DNA from: Penelope pileata
Lineage: Eukaryota > Chordata > Aves > Galliformes > Cracidae
NCBI GenBank assembly: GCA_013396635.1
Contig: WBMW01002279.1
Span: 1 to 64,000 of the forward strand
Direction: 5' to 3'
DNA: 64,000 bases
Of this stretch, positions 1-11,366 are shown in pieces. The position numbers and the translations under genes were made by a program. A model generated the notes under the pieces. The model made no database searches and was not told the DNA's origin. It saw only the letters and a list, made by a program, of their open reading frames with translations. Position 1 is the first letter of the stretch, and each line of letters starts with the position of its first letter.

Positions 1-1505
1 GCCTTAATAAGGAGTTATCATTTACTCATATTTTATTTATTTGTTCTTACATTCAGCTGACACTGTAATTTGAGACAGTTCCTCCAAGTCATATTCAGTG
101 AAGAAAGGCTCCCATAAAGGATGCTCCCTGAGCTTCTGTCGTGAAAAATGAAGTGAATCATAAGACAAGGTTTTCTACCATGGTCTTGTTTTGTTCCTGT
201 ATTAAGTATCCTTCCTTTCCTATATTAAATATCTGTTGACCTATAAGGTTTGTGGTAAGTATTTTTCTTCTAGTATGTTTTAAAACATCTTATTAGGAAC
301 TTCATGGCTTTGGAAAAAATGCTTCAAAGCATTTTTGGCTTTCTAAAGTTTCATATTTAACTTGACGGAGCTTATTTTATTTCCATTCACCTTATTCACA
401 CAGTACTTTTTTTTGTACTGTAAATGCCGTACTATAAAAATTGCAGTATCCTGTAAATACTGCACTTCGGTAAAGTCTTTTTAATTTTGCTATTTAACTA
501 TTGCTGTTCTCTACTGTTTTTGTATTCTTTTATCAGACTGATTAAAGTATCTCTTGAATCACTTTGTATCGCTTTTTGTATTACTTTGTATTCTTGAAGG
601 AAGCTCTTTGCTAACTACCGAGGTTTATTCTTTGGCTGGATCTTTTAGTTTACTTTTAGCAAGTTTTCTTGTTTACATAATTTTCCTTCACAAGATGAAC
701 ATAGCTGTGGTGTTTTATTTTCTGTGTGTTTCACTCCTGCTTAGATTTGATCATGAGTGTATCACAATTAGAAAGGCTCTTTGGGAGAAAAGTTTTGAGA
801 TAAGTCCAATGTACATCTTACATGGACTTTTACATAGTGCTTGGTTTAGAAGTTTCACCTAAGCTTTAAAGTTTTAGCAAAGCTCGGGAAAATATTTACA
901 TCTCGCTTTTTTTGATCTTCTAGGAGGCCAAGAGCTCAGAGGAATGAATGAATGAATGAACACACTCAAACCCTACACCCACACTGCTGTTCCAGGAGAA
1001 TGATCTCCAGCACCACATCCAGTAGATACTAACAATAAAAGTTGCTTTAAAAATATTCAAATCCTTTAAAACTACTTCATCATGCTAAGATTTTAAAGTG
1101 ACTGGAATAAAGACTATCTGCTAACAACAACATTTAGAGTGGGTAACAATCCTGGTTCTAGCATCATGGTCCTATCTATTTAGATGGAGATGATCTTAAA
1201 ATAATTAACAGTTTTGTAAAATAGATGCTACATTAATTTAAAGAGATTTTCCAGTTTCTACTGAGTTAAATTACATTTTCTCCATACAACTGTGTTATAT
1301 ATGAACAGAGACTTAATCTGTCCAGACTGGTGCATGGCTTTCTGCATTGCAGTCTTTGTCTTCTAGTTCTCATTTACTTCTCAATTTTGGCTCCAGAATC
1401 TCTGTTCTCCTGTCTCATGTCATGCAACAAACATGGACAATCTCTATCTAGTCAGGAAATCTTTTCTGCTAAATATTTTTTGCTTTATACAGAATTACAG
1501 AAAAG
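1..1505. other. AT-rich unique DNA, no gene seen
   Basis: No repeat family or gene is recognisable here. The open frame at 554-862 (+) encodes a hydrophobic, Leu/Phe-rich 102-residue peptide with no recognisable domain, and looks like a chance frame in T-rich DNA. A short (GAAT)n microsatellite lies at 942-960. Confidence 0.6.
942..960. repeat. (GAAT)n microsatellite
   Basis: About five uninterrupted copies of the tetramer GAAT are visible. It is a simple repeat. Confidence 0.85.
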
Positions 1506-1955
1506 CTGAAGTGAGAAGGAACTTATGGGTATTTGGAGTCCAACTCCCTGCTCATAGTTGATTAGAAGGTTGCCCAGAAACATGTCCAGTGAGGTTTTAA
1601 TTATACCCAAGAAGGGAGATTCCATAACCTCTCTTGGAAACTTGAACCAGAGCTCTGCCACCTTCAAAGTAAAAATGTTAATGATTAAATGGAGATTCTT
1701 GTGTTTAAGCTTGTGCCTATTGCCTCTTGTCTTGTCATGGGGCACAAGTAAGAAGACTCTATCTCTGCTTTCTTTACCCCATGCCTGTCAGGCATTTATA
1801 TATATTGATTATATCACTCTGAGCTTTCTGTTCTCTAAGGTTGAATGACACCAGCTTTCTCAGCCTCTCCTTACATGTCAGATGCTCCAGTGTCGTCACG
1901 ATCTTCATGACCCTCTGCTGAACTCACTCAAGTTTGTCCATCTCTCTCATGTACT
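1506..1955 (-). mobile_element. CR1 LINE fragment, 3' part, diverged
   Basis: Read on the minus strand this is the end of a CR1 element. It shows the decayed counterpart of the C-terminal RT tail (PREVMESPFLGI is readable around 1600-1640) and then the 3' region reading toward 1506. Frameshifts and substitutions are numerous, so it is an old copy. It abuts the 3' end of the next CR1 at about 1956. One element may therefore have inserted at the tail of the other. The 3' octamer repeat is not preserved. Confidence 0.8.
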
Positions 1956-2928
1956 GAACCGTAGAACATAGATATAGAAATATCTAAGTTGGAAAAGACC
2001 TTCAAGTATATCAAGTTCCACCATTAACCTATCTTACTGAGTCTCATCACTAAACCATTTTAGTGCCATGTCCACACATCTCTTACACACCTCCAGGAAG
2101 GCATATAAGAGATACTTATATATCCTACCCTGGACAGCCTGTTTCAGGGCTTGGATAAATTCTTTCTAGTATCAAATTTCGATCTCCCCTAGTGTAATTT
2201 GAGTCCATTTCCTCATGTACTGTTACTTGTCACTTGAGAAAAATGACAGACAGCCTCTCTGCTGCAACTTCCTTTCAGGCTATTGTAGAGAGTGATGAGG
2301 TCTCCCCTTAGCCTCCTCCAGACTGAACAACTCCCAATTCCCTCAGCTGCTTCACATAACTCTTGTTTTCTAGACCCTTCATCACCTTAATTCCTCTTCT
2401 CTGAACATACGTTCTAGAACCTTGATATCCTGCAGGAAGGGCTCAAAACTAAACATACTATTTGAGGTGTGGCCTTACCAGTGCCATGTACAATGGGACA
2501 ATCATTTCCCTAGTCCTACTGTCCGTGCTATTTCTGATGCAGGCCAGGATGTCCACCTGGACACACCTTCTTGGACACTTGGACGCACTGCTGGCTCATG
2601 GCCAGCCAGCTGTCAACTAGCACCCCCAGCTTCTTTTCTGCTGGGCAACTTTTCAACCATTCTTCCCACTGAAAACAAAGCCACTCAGACTTTTTTCTGC
2701 AACAGGTTGTTATGACAGAAGTGCAGCACCTGGCACTTACTCTTCACAGAATCACAGAATCACAGAATTGTAGAGGCTGGAAGGNAGCCAGCTGTCAACT
2801 AGCACCCTCAGCTTCTTTTCTGCTGGGCAACTTTTCAACCATTCTTCCCACTGAAAACAAAGCCACTCAGACTTTTTTCTGCAACAGGTTGTTATGACAG
2901 AAGTGCAGCACCTGGCACTTACTCTTCA
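1956..2928 (-). mobile_element. Older CR1 LINE, 3' half (host of a nested insertion)
   Basis: Minus-strand CR1 of a different and older subfamily than the copy nested within it. Its 3' end starts near 1956, with degenerate CATAGAA-type tail units. The body then runs toward the RT domain and is interrupted at 2928 by the nested CR1. It resumes at about 3342 with the expected next part of the element. Positions 2604-2784 and 2786-2966 are near-identical copies around a single N, so part of this segment is represented twice in the assembly. Confidence 0.8.
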
Positions 2929-2966
2929 CAGAATCACAGAATCACAGAATTGTAGAGGCTGGAAGG
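2604..2966. repeat. 181-bp direct duplication flanking one N (likely assembly artefact)
   Basis: Positions 2604-2784 and 2786-2966 match over 181 bases with one difference found (C at 2626 against T at 2808). The two copies are separated only by the N at 2785. Each copy contains the same host-CR1/nested-CR1 junction. The simplest reading is two overlapping contig or haplotype ends that were joined rather than merged. A true tandem duplication exactly abutting a single undetermined base is less likely. Confidence 0.85.
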
Positions 2967-3341
2967 GACCTCGAGAGATCATCGAGTCCAACCCCCCTGC
3001 CAAAGCAGGTTCCCTACAGCAGGTTGCACAGGTAGGCGTCCAGACAAGTCTTGAATATCTCCAGGGAAGGAGACTCCGCAACCTCCCTGGGCAGCCTGTT
3101 CCAGTGCTCAGTCACCCTCACCGTGAAGAAGTTCTTCCGTGTATTGGTGCAGAACTTCCTGTGCTCCAGTTTAAGGCCATTGCCCCTTGTCCTGTCCCCA
3201 CAGACCACTGAAAAGAGATTCCCCACCTCCGTTAGCCTCCCACACCTAAGATATTTATAAACATTGATCAGGTCCCCTCTCAGCCTTCTTTTCTCCAGGC
3301 TGAACAGACCCAGATTACTGAGCCTCTCCTCATAAGGGAGA
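2929..3341 (-). mobile_element. Young 5'-truncated CR1 LINE nested in an older CR1
   Basis: Minus-strand CR1 beginning with three CAGAATCA-type octamers (the 3' tail) at 2929. The 3' untranslated part is followed, at 3014-3226 read on the minus strand, by an intact 70-residue C-terminal RT-ORF tail containing RTRGNGLKLEHRKF and EHWNRLPREV. That frame has no stop or frameshift, so the copy is young. It is strongly 5'-truncated and only about 0.4 kb remains. The 8-bp sequence ACTCTTCA occurs immediately before it (2921-2928) and immediately after it (3342-3349), consistent with a target-site duplication. A second copy of its 3' junction appears at 2747-2784, because of the assembly duplication. 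Confidence 0.92.
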
Positions 3342-4250
3342 ACTCTTCAACTCTTGTTGAATGTTCTTGTTGAATGTTGAAATTTCTGTTGAATTGGCCC
3401 ATCAATCTAGTCTGTCCAGATCCCTCTGCAAAGGGGATGCTCAAGCAGATTGGCAGTTCCACCTAATTTGGCATCATTTGCAAACTTAACTGAGGGGGCA
3501 CTTGATACCTTCACCTAAGTCACTGATAAAAATATAAAACGAAACTGGCCTCAGTACTGAGTCTTGGGGAATGCAACTCATGACTGGTGCCAGCTGGATT
3601 TATCTTCATTCACTGTGACTCTTTGAACCCAACTATTCAGCCAGTACTTCACCCTGCAACCTGTACACTTGTCCAAGTCACGAGCAGCCAATTTACACTG
3701 GAATACTGTGGTAAATGTTGTCAAATTCTTTACTAAAATTGAGGTAAACAACACCCACAGCCTTTCTTTCATCTAATAAGTGGCTCTTCTTGTCATAGAA
3801 GGAGAACTGTGTAGTCTGGTAGGTTTCATCTTTCATAAACCCGTGCTGGCTGCTCCTGATCACTCAATAGTCCTGTATGTGTCATGTGATGACATTTAAG
3901 ATGCTCCATAACCTGCCCTGGTACTGAGGTCAGACTGGTAGGCCTGTAATTCCCAGGATCCTCATTCCTACCTTTCTGGTAGGTGGGAGTCACAATCTTC
4001 AACCTTCAGTCAACTGGGACCACTCTGGTTAGCCAGGAATGCTGGTAAATTATTAAAAGTGGCTTGATGAGCACTTATACCATATCCTTCAGTACCCCTG
4101 GCTGAATGCTTTCTGTCCTGATGGACTTATGAATGTTCAAACAATGTAGTAGGTCTCTTACAGTCTTCCATTGAACTATAGGAAATTCATCTCTCTCCAT
4201 CTTGTTCCCTGTAACTGTCAGGGAAGCTCAGACCTGAGCACAGCACAGAA
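3342..4250 (-). mobile_element. Older CR1 LINE, RT-domain part (continuation after nested insertion)
   Basis: This resumes the host CR1 interrupted at 2928. Read on the minus strand it follows the order of a CR1 RT domain backwards from the palm/thumb part to the fingers. The region corresponding to the conserved PGNYRPVSLTS and DFSKAFDTVSH blocks can be traced near 3930-3960 and 3715-3750, but stops and indels break every frame. Internal direct repeats of TTGTTGAATG occur at the insertion boundary (3353-3380). It is non-functional and older than the nested copy. Confidence 0.78.
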
Positions 4251-4289
4251 GATATTTCTCACCAGTGCTAAATAGAGGAGAAGGATCAC

Positions 4290-4525
4290 CTTCCTCAAAC
4301 TTCTGGCAATCCTTTTCACTTGCTAGAGCCCGAAATGCTTTTGGCCTACTTTGCTGAAGGGACAGATTGATGGCTCGTGTTCACCTTTTTGTCCATCAGA
4401 ATTCCTAGGTTCTTTTCTGCAAAACTGCTTTTTACGTAGTTAATCCCTCAGAATGTCGTATGTTACATTCCTCCCCATTATCATTGTTTGACATTTTACA
4501 TTTTTCTTTGGTAAACTTTATATAC
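4290..4525 (-). mobile_element. Old CR1-like fragment
   Basis: Diverged minus-strand sequence resembling the part of old CR1 subfamilies that contains a TTTTTGTCCATCAG...CCTAGGTTCTTTTCTGC-like segment (4386-4425). No open frame or 3' tail remains. It could be a separate old copy or a rearranged piece of the host element next to it. Confidence 0.45.
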
Positions 4526-6237
4526 TCCTACTAAGAAATGTTTTCCTCCACAAGCAACATTTGCTACTGGCCTGGAATTCTGCCTGCTTAGGATGTCTAT
4601 GTATTGTCTTTGTGGTTAAGTGTCACATGTAATTAATGTGTTTTAGGGAAAAGAAAAAAAAAGATGACAACTTGGTTTTGACCTATCAGTCTGGTGTAGG
4701 CATATTCTATAGCATTATGTCTGTTTATTCCTAAATTTGTCTCTGCCTTTCTGTAGCTGTGGTACTCAGCTCTGTGCTGTCTTGGCCATGCTATTAAAGA
4801 AGAAATAGTTTTATAGTCTGGATGATTATCGTTCAGAAATTCTTACCATCCTAATTGAACCTATATCATGCTTTAACACATTTCAGCAGCTGGAGCTGCC
4901 CAGTGCCTTATGATTCCTTCTCTAGTCATTTTTGTTTAAAATAAAGGAATAGCATTAAACTCTTACATAAAAACTCCAAATTTTTTCTCTGATAAGCAAA
5001 ATCTATAGATTTCCGTACTTTTTTCAACTCCCTGCTGGGGTTATTCCTAAAAACCAAGTGTTAGTCTTGCTACCACAGTACTGTTCAACAGAGCTTGAAA
5101 TTAGCAAGAGGAGCTCAGGCCATCTGACAGCTAGTTCTACCATGGTCGCCAACTATGAACAAACAGCAGCAGCTATTTTACTCACAGGGGAAATAAGGTT
5201 TGCGAAAATATTAAAGAAAAGTGAATGTCACTGCTGGCATGGCAACACTTTGCATTAATTGATTCCTTGTGATTCACGCTGTCCTGACTCTGAGAACTGC
5301 AGATGGGAAGTTCAGAATCTTGAGTTTGGAAGCCTGAGTCTGGAGTTTAGAAGCTCTTCCTTCTTAAGAAATGGGAAACAGATCAAAAGTTCACTGAAGT
5401 TAAGTGGGATTTAGCTGAATTCTTTCTTCATGGATTTTGTAAATTCCAAGAACATTTCCTGTTAGTTTACTTTTGTTTGAGAGAATTCATCTATTTGATA
5501 ATGACTATTGTAATCATTCAGTTGCAGGTACTGTTTTTTTTTTTTGCAAAAAACTGCTCTTTTTAATGTTTTCTAGAGCTAAGCTCTAATTCATTCACAA
5601 ACTGCTAGCACTGTGCTTTTCTTATTATTGGCAGTGGATTTGTATGACTTCATAATGTGATTAATTTTGAAAGACATTGCAAATATTTTCCTGACAATTT
5701 TGTATAAATATTATTAAAATCACAAGTAAACATGAAAACTTTCATTGATCCAGGGTTAAATACAAAACCGAAAAATGATTAACTGGCCCAAAGAAGTGGT
5801 AACTGAAATTTGAAAAAAATAGGATTTCCACTCAGTTATGTGTCTCAGTTCTTGAGTGCAAATATGTACCAAATCTGAGTTGTCTAACTTAACAAATCAA
5901 ACTGGAATTCTCAAATAAATTGATTAGACTGTCAGTAAAGTTGAGAATATTGTTTGCTTTTGCTACTCTTTTGTTTGGCTTGTAAGGTGGTGATTGATGA
6001 AGTTTATATTCCTGTTACTTGTTCCACCTTGAACTGTGAAATGGATGAAGAAAATAGAAAAAAAAGTGAATTTTCCAGATCTTTTTCAAGCTTTAAGTTA
6101 AAATGTGAGGATATTGCAGATGTGTTTGAATGAATCACTTCTGTCATTTACAGAGGTTAAATCTTGATTTCTTGATCTGATCATACTCCATTGCTATTGA
6201 AAAACGTGATAATACTACAGGTTGGTAATGAAAATTA
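4526..6237. other. AT-rich unique DNA, no gene seen
   Basis: No recognisable repeat or gene. The sequence is AT-rich, with short homopolymer runs including a T run near 5531. The open frame at 5058-5258 (+) has no recognisable domain or splice context. Confidence 0.55.
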
Positions 6238-6400
6238 GCAGGTTGTCCAGAGAAGCTGTGGAATTTCCATCCTTGGAGATATTCAAAACCCAACTGGACA
6301 CAGCCCTGAGTAACCTACTTTAGTTGATCCTTTAAGCAGAAGAATTGGACTAGGCAATTTCTAGAAGTCCATTCCAACATCAGCCATTCTATGGCAATAC
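6238..6400 (+). mobile_element. CR1 LINE 3' tail fragment
   Basis: Plus-strand CR1 tail. The translation reads roughly RLSREAVEFPSLEIFKTQLD, the conserved C-terminal end of the CR1 RT ORF. A degenerate 3' region follows, with the family's TTGGACTAG...CAATTTCTAGAAGTCCATTCCAAC pattern, ending in CATTCTATGGC. It is about 160 bp, heavily 5'-truncated and old. Confidence 0.85.
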
Positions 6401-9400
6401 CAAATATTATCTCCCAAAATGAGAGCTCAATGAATATAATGACTGTGATATATCCAGCTTTCCTAATATACTTGTTTTCTGCCATATTACACCAGGACTC
6501 TGATCTTGAAAACTACTGTTAGTAATGAGTCATCTGAATCAGCATGGGGTCTTGTGAGGCAGACAGCCATTGATATTGACCATTTTCATTCTCTTCCAGT
6601 TTTTTTACTTGCACAAATATATATTTAATCTGAAGTGGAATATACAACATTCTGTCAGAAGGAAGAGAACTTTAAATAATGTTACTGTCTTCCTCAAACC
6701 ACAAAGAGTAATCTACAAATGTAAATGTAATTTTGCACTTAAAGAAATGAAAGCAGTGTGAATTATGTAGCTTGAAACAGCTATTTCTAACACTGAATAT
6801 TCAGAAGGAAGATACAGGAAGAGCAGAGTGAAGTAGTGTGATTTGGTGACTGCACAAGGTAGATGGAACACCACCCATGTGGCTAGCAGCTAGTGAGCCA
6901 GAAAATCAAGCTTTACCAAGAGTGAAACATTAGATCCCATGAGTCTATTTTTCAGTCTAAATGGATAGTAGCTTTAGTGGCATTTCATTAGGTCTACTCA
7001 CATCACCACATCCCAGTGACCCTATTCCATATCTGCTCTGCCATCAGTTTTCAACAAAATTCTGCTATATTCTGTTTTGATTACCTGCAGTACAAAAAGA
7101 CATCCCACGTTGACCTTTTAGTGAGTTATTTAATACATGCTGAAAGCAGTTCTATTTTGACAGCTGAATTAAACAAAATATAGAGATTATAGCTAGTCAA
7201 GGCTTCAAGCGTATTGTTTTTAGCATAGTAACTACAAAGAAAACTGCTTCAATTCTCCACAACTCATTTAACACTGGATTTAAATATACATGTAAATGTG
7301 ATGGTCCCACTACTCAGCTCATGTAGACTTGTAACTACCCACTAGATTATTTGTGTTTCCAGATGCCTTAGAAATTCAGTTTGCCAGATAATTCCTTAAA
7401 GTCTTGTCATGCCTACCCAGCAATGTCGTATTATGAATGTTTGATTAATGTCCTGATATTCCACTCAAATTAGCAGTGCCATTTCAAAGTATTCCATCTC
7501 CCGAAGGGAAATTGTAGCCTGATATTCAGGGGATTAAGCTGCTGATAAAGCAATTATAGTTTAATGAAATCTCTCCTCCTTACTTTCATATTTTTTTCAT
7601 TATAAGACAATAATATAATTTATAAACAGGCAAAAACTATGTAGTCAAGCATATTTAGAAATGTTGCATTTAAAAGACCTAATTGTTTGACTTTGCAATC
7701 AAACAAAAAAGAAAGTGTGACAACTCATTCATTCAACACTTAAGCAAAACCAGTTTTTCATTGGGATCACAGCAATTTAGTGGAAGCCTTAGTATTTCCA
7801 GAGATCCTTAGTTTTATCATGCGACAATTTTTAAATTTTAAAACAGAATCTTGGAACGCAGACATATGCATGGTATAATCTGACTATTAAGAAGCAAATG
7901 TTTTGTCTAGAGTGGATAATCTGACTGAGCTATCTTAAAAAGGTTAGGACTGTTTCATTATGCTCAAAAATAATAGACCCAAGGATAATTATAATAGGAG
8001 AAAAAGAAAACCTCCTGAAGAGGAATATCATTACTAGAAACTCAATAATGTGTTTTAATAATAAACAGGCATTGCAACAACAAAACAAAATAAACTACCA
8101 CATTTTTTCAGGCTTATATTGCTCAAAAAAAAATCATTTTGTTCTCCAATTAATTAATCTGGGAACATGAGATTACTACATGTGAATCTACTGTTCATAC
8201 TTGTTCCTGTTCATCAGTCCAAAGAAGGATGAGTGCAGTTTTGTTGTGAGTGAGGAATTTGCTTGGCCTTGTGGCAATGATGTTACTGTTCAATAAAGGC
8301 ATGTCAGACCCTGGAGCAAATAGAGCCAATAGAGCTACTGAACTATGTCAGGGCCCATAATGCTTTTTGTGTGGTAACAGTGCTTTGGACATTGATCTCC
8401 TTCTTGTCCTTTCAGAAAAGAAGCATGTAATGCCAGTATTTGCTACCGCTTATTTCCCTTGCCCTTTCTTTAGCGAATATTGGAAAGATTTTCAGTCAGA
8501 TATCTGGAAATGGAGAATATGGCTTTATGTTTTCTTCTCCAGTTGCTAATCTTTTCTCAATATGCTTTAGGAAAATATGATAAGGACAGCTTCTGTCAAA
8601 AATAGGTCAGCCTTATGACTAAACACAAAGCCTTTTCTGAACTGCCCTGTTAATTGATTTCTACTACAGTTAGTAACAGAATGTCTCTGCAGGGTGTTTC
8701 TACATTTAAATTTTCCTCTTGTTCCATTCTGTCTATTTTTGCTTCACCTGAAGTTAGTTCAGGAATGACTTTGACTTGTGCTACAGTTTCTACCCAAGGA
8801 AGAATAAAGAGCTACATCCAGAGGTATATTAATCTAAAATTTCACAGTTATTTACTATGCATCAGGCAGCTCTAAATCTTTTCACAATCCTCTTAATTTG
8901 AAATGATTTTACATGCAATATGCTGTTTTCTTCTGCAACACTTTTTACAGACCTCAAACCATTTTTAGCTCACAAGATAAAATATTAAGTGCTATAAACA
9001 GTGCACCAAGAACATTGGTTGGGCTTTAATTTCCCATTAATGTGCAAAAAAGAAAAATATATTCCCATCAATATCTGCATTAAGTAGACAGATGTAGGAG
9101 TACACTGAGTGATAGTTACGATAAAACCTAACAGATATCTTTTCAGAAAATACTACTGCACCTACTTATATTTTAATTTTGTATCAATAACATCTCAAGT
9201 GCTTAATTTTGTACAAACAAAAAAGAAAGCTTGATCACATTCCCAGAGAACTAAATATCAATGTGAAGAGATGCAAAAACAAGGTATTAGAGAACATGGC
9301 AATATCAAACATGGCAAAGTGTTTCAGGCAGTTTTCTTCATCTTCATGCTTTTTGTTGCTGTTGTTGTTGTTTGTCTGTTTTGTTTGTTTTTGTTTTTCT

Positions 9401-10220
9401 TTTCCCCAAACCTCCATTTTGGTGTCATATTGGAGGATTTTCGTGAGCAGAGAAGATGCATGCCTGACACAGAGATCATCTCCATCAGTCAGCAGTATAT
9501 TCTCACCCTAAAATAGGAATTGCTAAATGTTCTCAAGAAAAGTCTGCCAGAATATTTTTAACTTATGTAGAGCAAATATTTTTATCTTACCTCTTCTTAG
9601 AAATGTCTGAATCATTTTGGCTGAATTTTTTTTTTCTCTTAATTGACAGATGGATCTGGTGGATGAGTTAAGCTTTCTACTAGAGATGTTCTGCTGTAAG
9701 TACATTTTGGATATTTAATCTGTCTATATAAAAAACTAGAATACAGATTTCTATGTTTAACATGCATATTTCTCAACCAAGCCGCCTTTGGATGTGGCTT
9801 TAATTTGTTTAATTACTCATTTCTTTATTTTTCCCCTTGTTATTTTCCCCCGTAAGTCATTAAGCAGTTCACTTCTTATGGTGCTAAGTCTATCATTTTC
9901 TTTCTTGTTTTTTAAAATTCTCTCCATTTCTTAGATTCTAATGCAACTACATAAGAACTTTTTTATATATATTCTGTGAGAACAGGGTAATCATACCAAA
10001 CAAACAGATAAAATAATAATTGAGGAATGTGTTTTGTATTTTGATGGTCTAGTACGTAGAGATGTCAATGACAATTACATATTGATTGTGTTTCAGTCCT
10101 GCTTGGGTACAGACTTCATTTGTGACCATGGTTTCTCTACTGTTCAACTCACGTGTCTAAGTGGGAACATTGTTTCTGCAGTACAACTAGGTAATTAGAG
10201 AAGCATCTCTGGAGGCCATC
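6401..10220. other. AT-rich unique DNA, no supported gene
   Basis: No repeat family is recognised. Open frames at 6570-6761, 8367-8549, 8654-8875 and 9209-9511 are short and rich in Phe, Lys, Cys or Ser, typical of chance frames. A T/G low-complexity tract (TTG/TTTG units) lies at about 9345-9400. One exon-like segment at 9650-9695 is described in the findings. Confidence 0.5.
9345..9405. repeat. TTG/TTTG-rich low-complexity tract
   Basis: Irregular run of TTG, TTTG and TTTTTG units. It produces an artificial Val/Phe/Cys-rich or, on the other strand, Asn/Lys/Gln-rich translation. Confidence 0.8.
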
Positions 10221-10745
10221 TGTCTTAGTTTCTAACTGAAACTTTCTCTCGGTGTCTGCTACAAAGCTGTGTTTTGGTTCTAGAAAGAAAACATGGCTGA
10301 TAACACCCGGCAGCGCTGAACAGAACCAAGGACATTTGTATGTCTCTTCCAGGAAAGTAAAGAGGCTGCGGGGGGCCGCAGGGAGCTAGGAGAGGACAAG
10401 AATGGGGCAGCTGACCCAAACTGACCAAAGTGATATTCCATACCATATGACATCATGTAATATAAGGAAGGGAAGTGAGCGGGGAGGGCCTGTTTGCTTG
10501 GGGGATTGGCTGAGCACTGGTCGTGGTCGGTGAGCGATTGCTTTGTACAATCACTTATTTTGTATATAATTATCATTACTGTTATTGTACTCTATTTTCC
10601 TCTTTCTGTTAGTAAATAGTTTTTATCTCAACCCCCGAGTTCTACCTTATTTCTCGATTCTCTCCCCCATCCCAGCTGGGAGGAGGGGGGGGGGTGAGCG
10701 AAAGGCTGTGTGGGGTTTCCAGGCCTGCCTGCTGAAACCAGAACA
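10221..10745 (+). mobile_element. Solo LTR of an avian ERVL-like endogenous retrovirus
   Basis: About 525 bp, starting TGTCTTAGTT and ending CCAGAACA, so it has TG...CA termini. Segments typical of a common bird LTR are readable: the block around 10411-10455 with CTGACCAAAGTGATATTCCA and CATATGACATCATG, then a TATA-like ATATAAGG at 10458-10465, and TTTTATCTCAACCCCCGAGT at about 10620-10640 toward the 3' end. A run of ten G lies at 10685-10694. The flanks are CCATC (10216-10220) and CCATT (10746-10750), four of five bases matching, as for an aged 5-bp target-site duplication. No internal gag-pol sequence or second LTR is present in the window, so this is a solo LTR left by recombination. Assignment to ERVL is from remembered family features, not a search. 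Confidence 0.85.
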
Positions 10746-11200
10746 CCATTTCATCTTACTCTAAAAGAGAAGGTAAACACATAGAGGAAGTGGCTTCCTC
10801 TCTCCATTCCCTGAACAGAATTGAGAGAAGTAGCTTAGACTACATAAAAAATTTAAAGATAACTAAAAGTAAGTGAGATGTGTAACAATATTGAGGAACA
10901 TAAAAAATTTTTTTGCCTCTTAAAAATTGGTTGAATTTTGATGTAAATGATTGGAAGGAAAAATATTTGAGAAGTTTTTATTTTTCCAAATAATAAAGAA
11001 AAAGTAGTTTGTTTCACTCTTTTCTTCTCTTGGACACTCATCATATCGCCATTATCATTGGTACTTTCTTATTCCTGCTAACAAAGTCTATAAGGCTACA
11101 TCTTTGCTCTTAATTTTCAGCCACTAGCCTTGAAACTTTGCACCCTCTAAGCTGATGTCTTGTATCAGTACTGTGCAAAGCAGTTGATTTATACCCACGA
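10746..11200. other. AT-rich unique DNA, no gene seen
   Basis: Short unique stretch between the solo LTR and a CR1 tail. The minus-strand frame at 10853-11044 is Lys/Ile/Phe-rich and not convincing as a gene. Confidence 0.55.
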
Positions 11201-11366
11201 GGCACTGGGACAGGTTGTCCAAAGAAGTTGTGGATGCCCCATCCCAGGAGGAGTTCAAGGCCAGGTTGGATGGGGCCCTGGGCAGCCTGATCTAGTGGGT
11301 GGTAATCCTGTTCATGGCATGGAGGTTGGAATTAGATGATCTTTAAGGTCCCTTCCAACTGTCCAA
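11201..11366 (+). mobile_element. CR1 LINE 3' tail fragment
   Basis: Plus-strand CR1 tail. GGCACTGGGACAGGTTGTCC aligns with the family's EHWNRLP-coding segment. It continues through GGATGGGGCCCTGGGCAGCC and a 3' region with TTGGAATTAGATGATCTTTA and AAGGTCCCTTCCAAC. The octamer tail is lost. It is an old, short, 5'-truncated copy. Confidence 0.88.

Noticed and set aside
2422..2897. Open frames at 2422-2715 and 2712-2897 sharing the same C-terminal residues
   Set aside because: The shared residues come from the 181-bp assembly duplication inside a CR1, not from a repeated protein domain.
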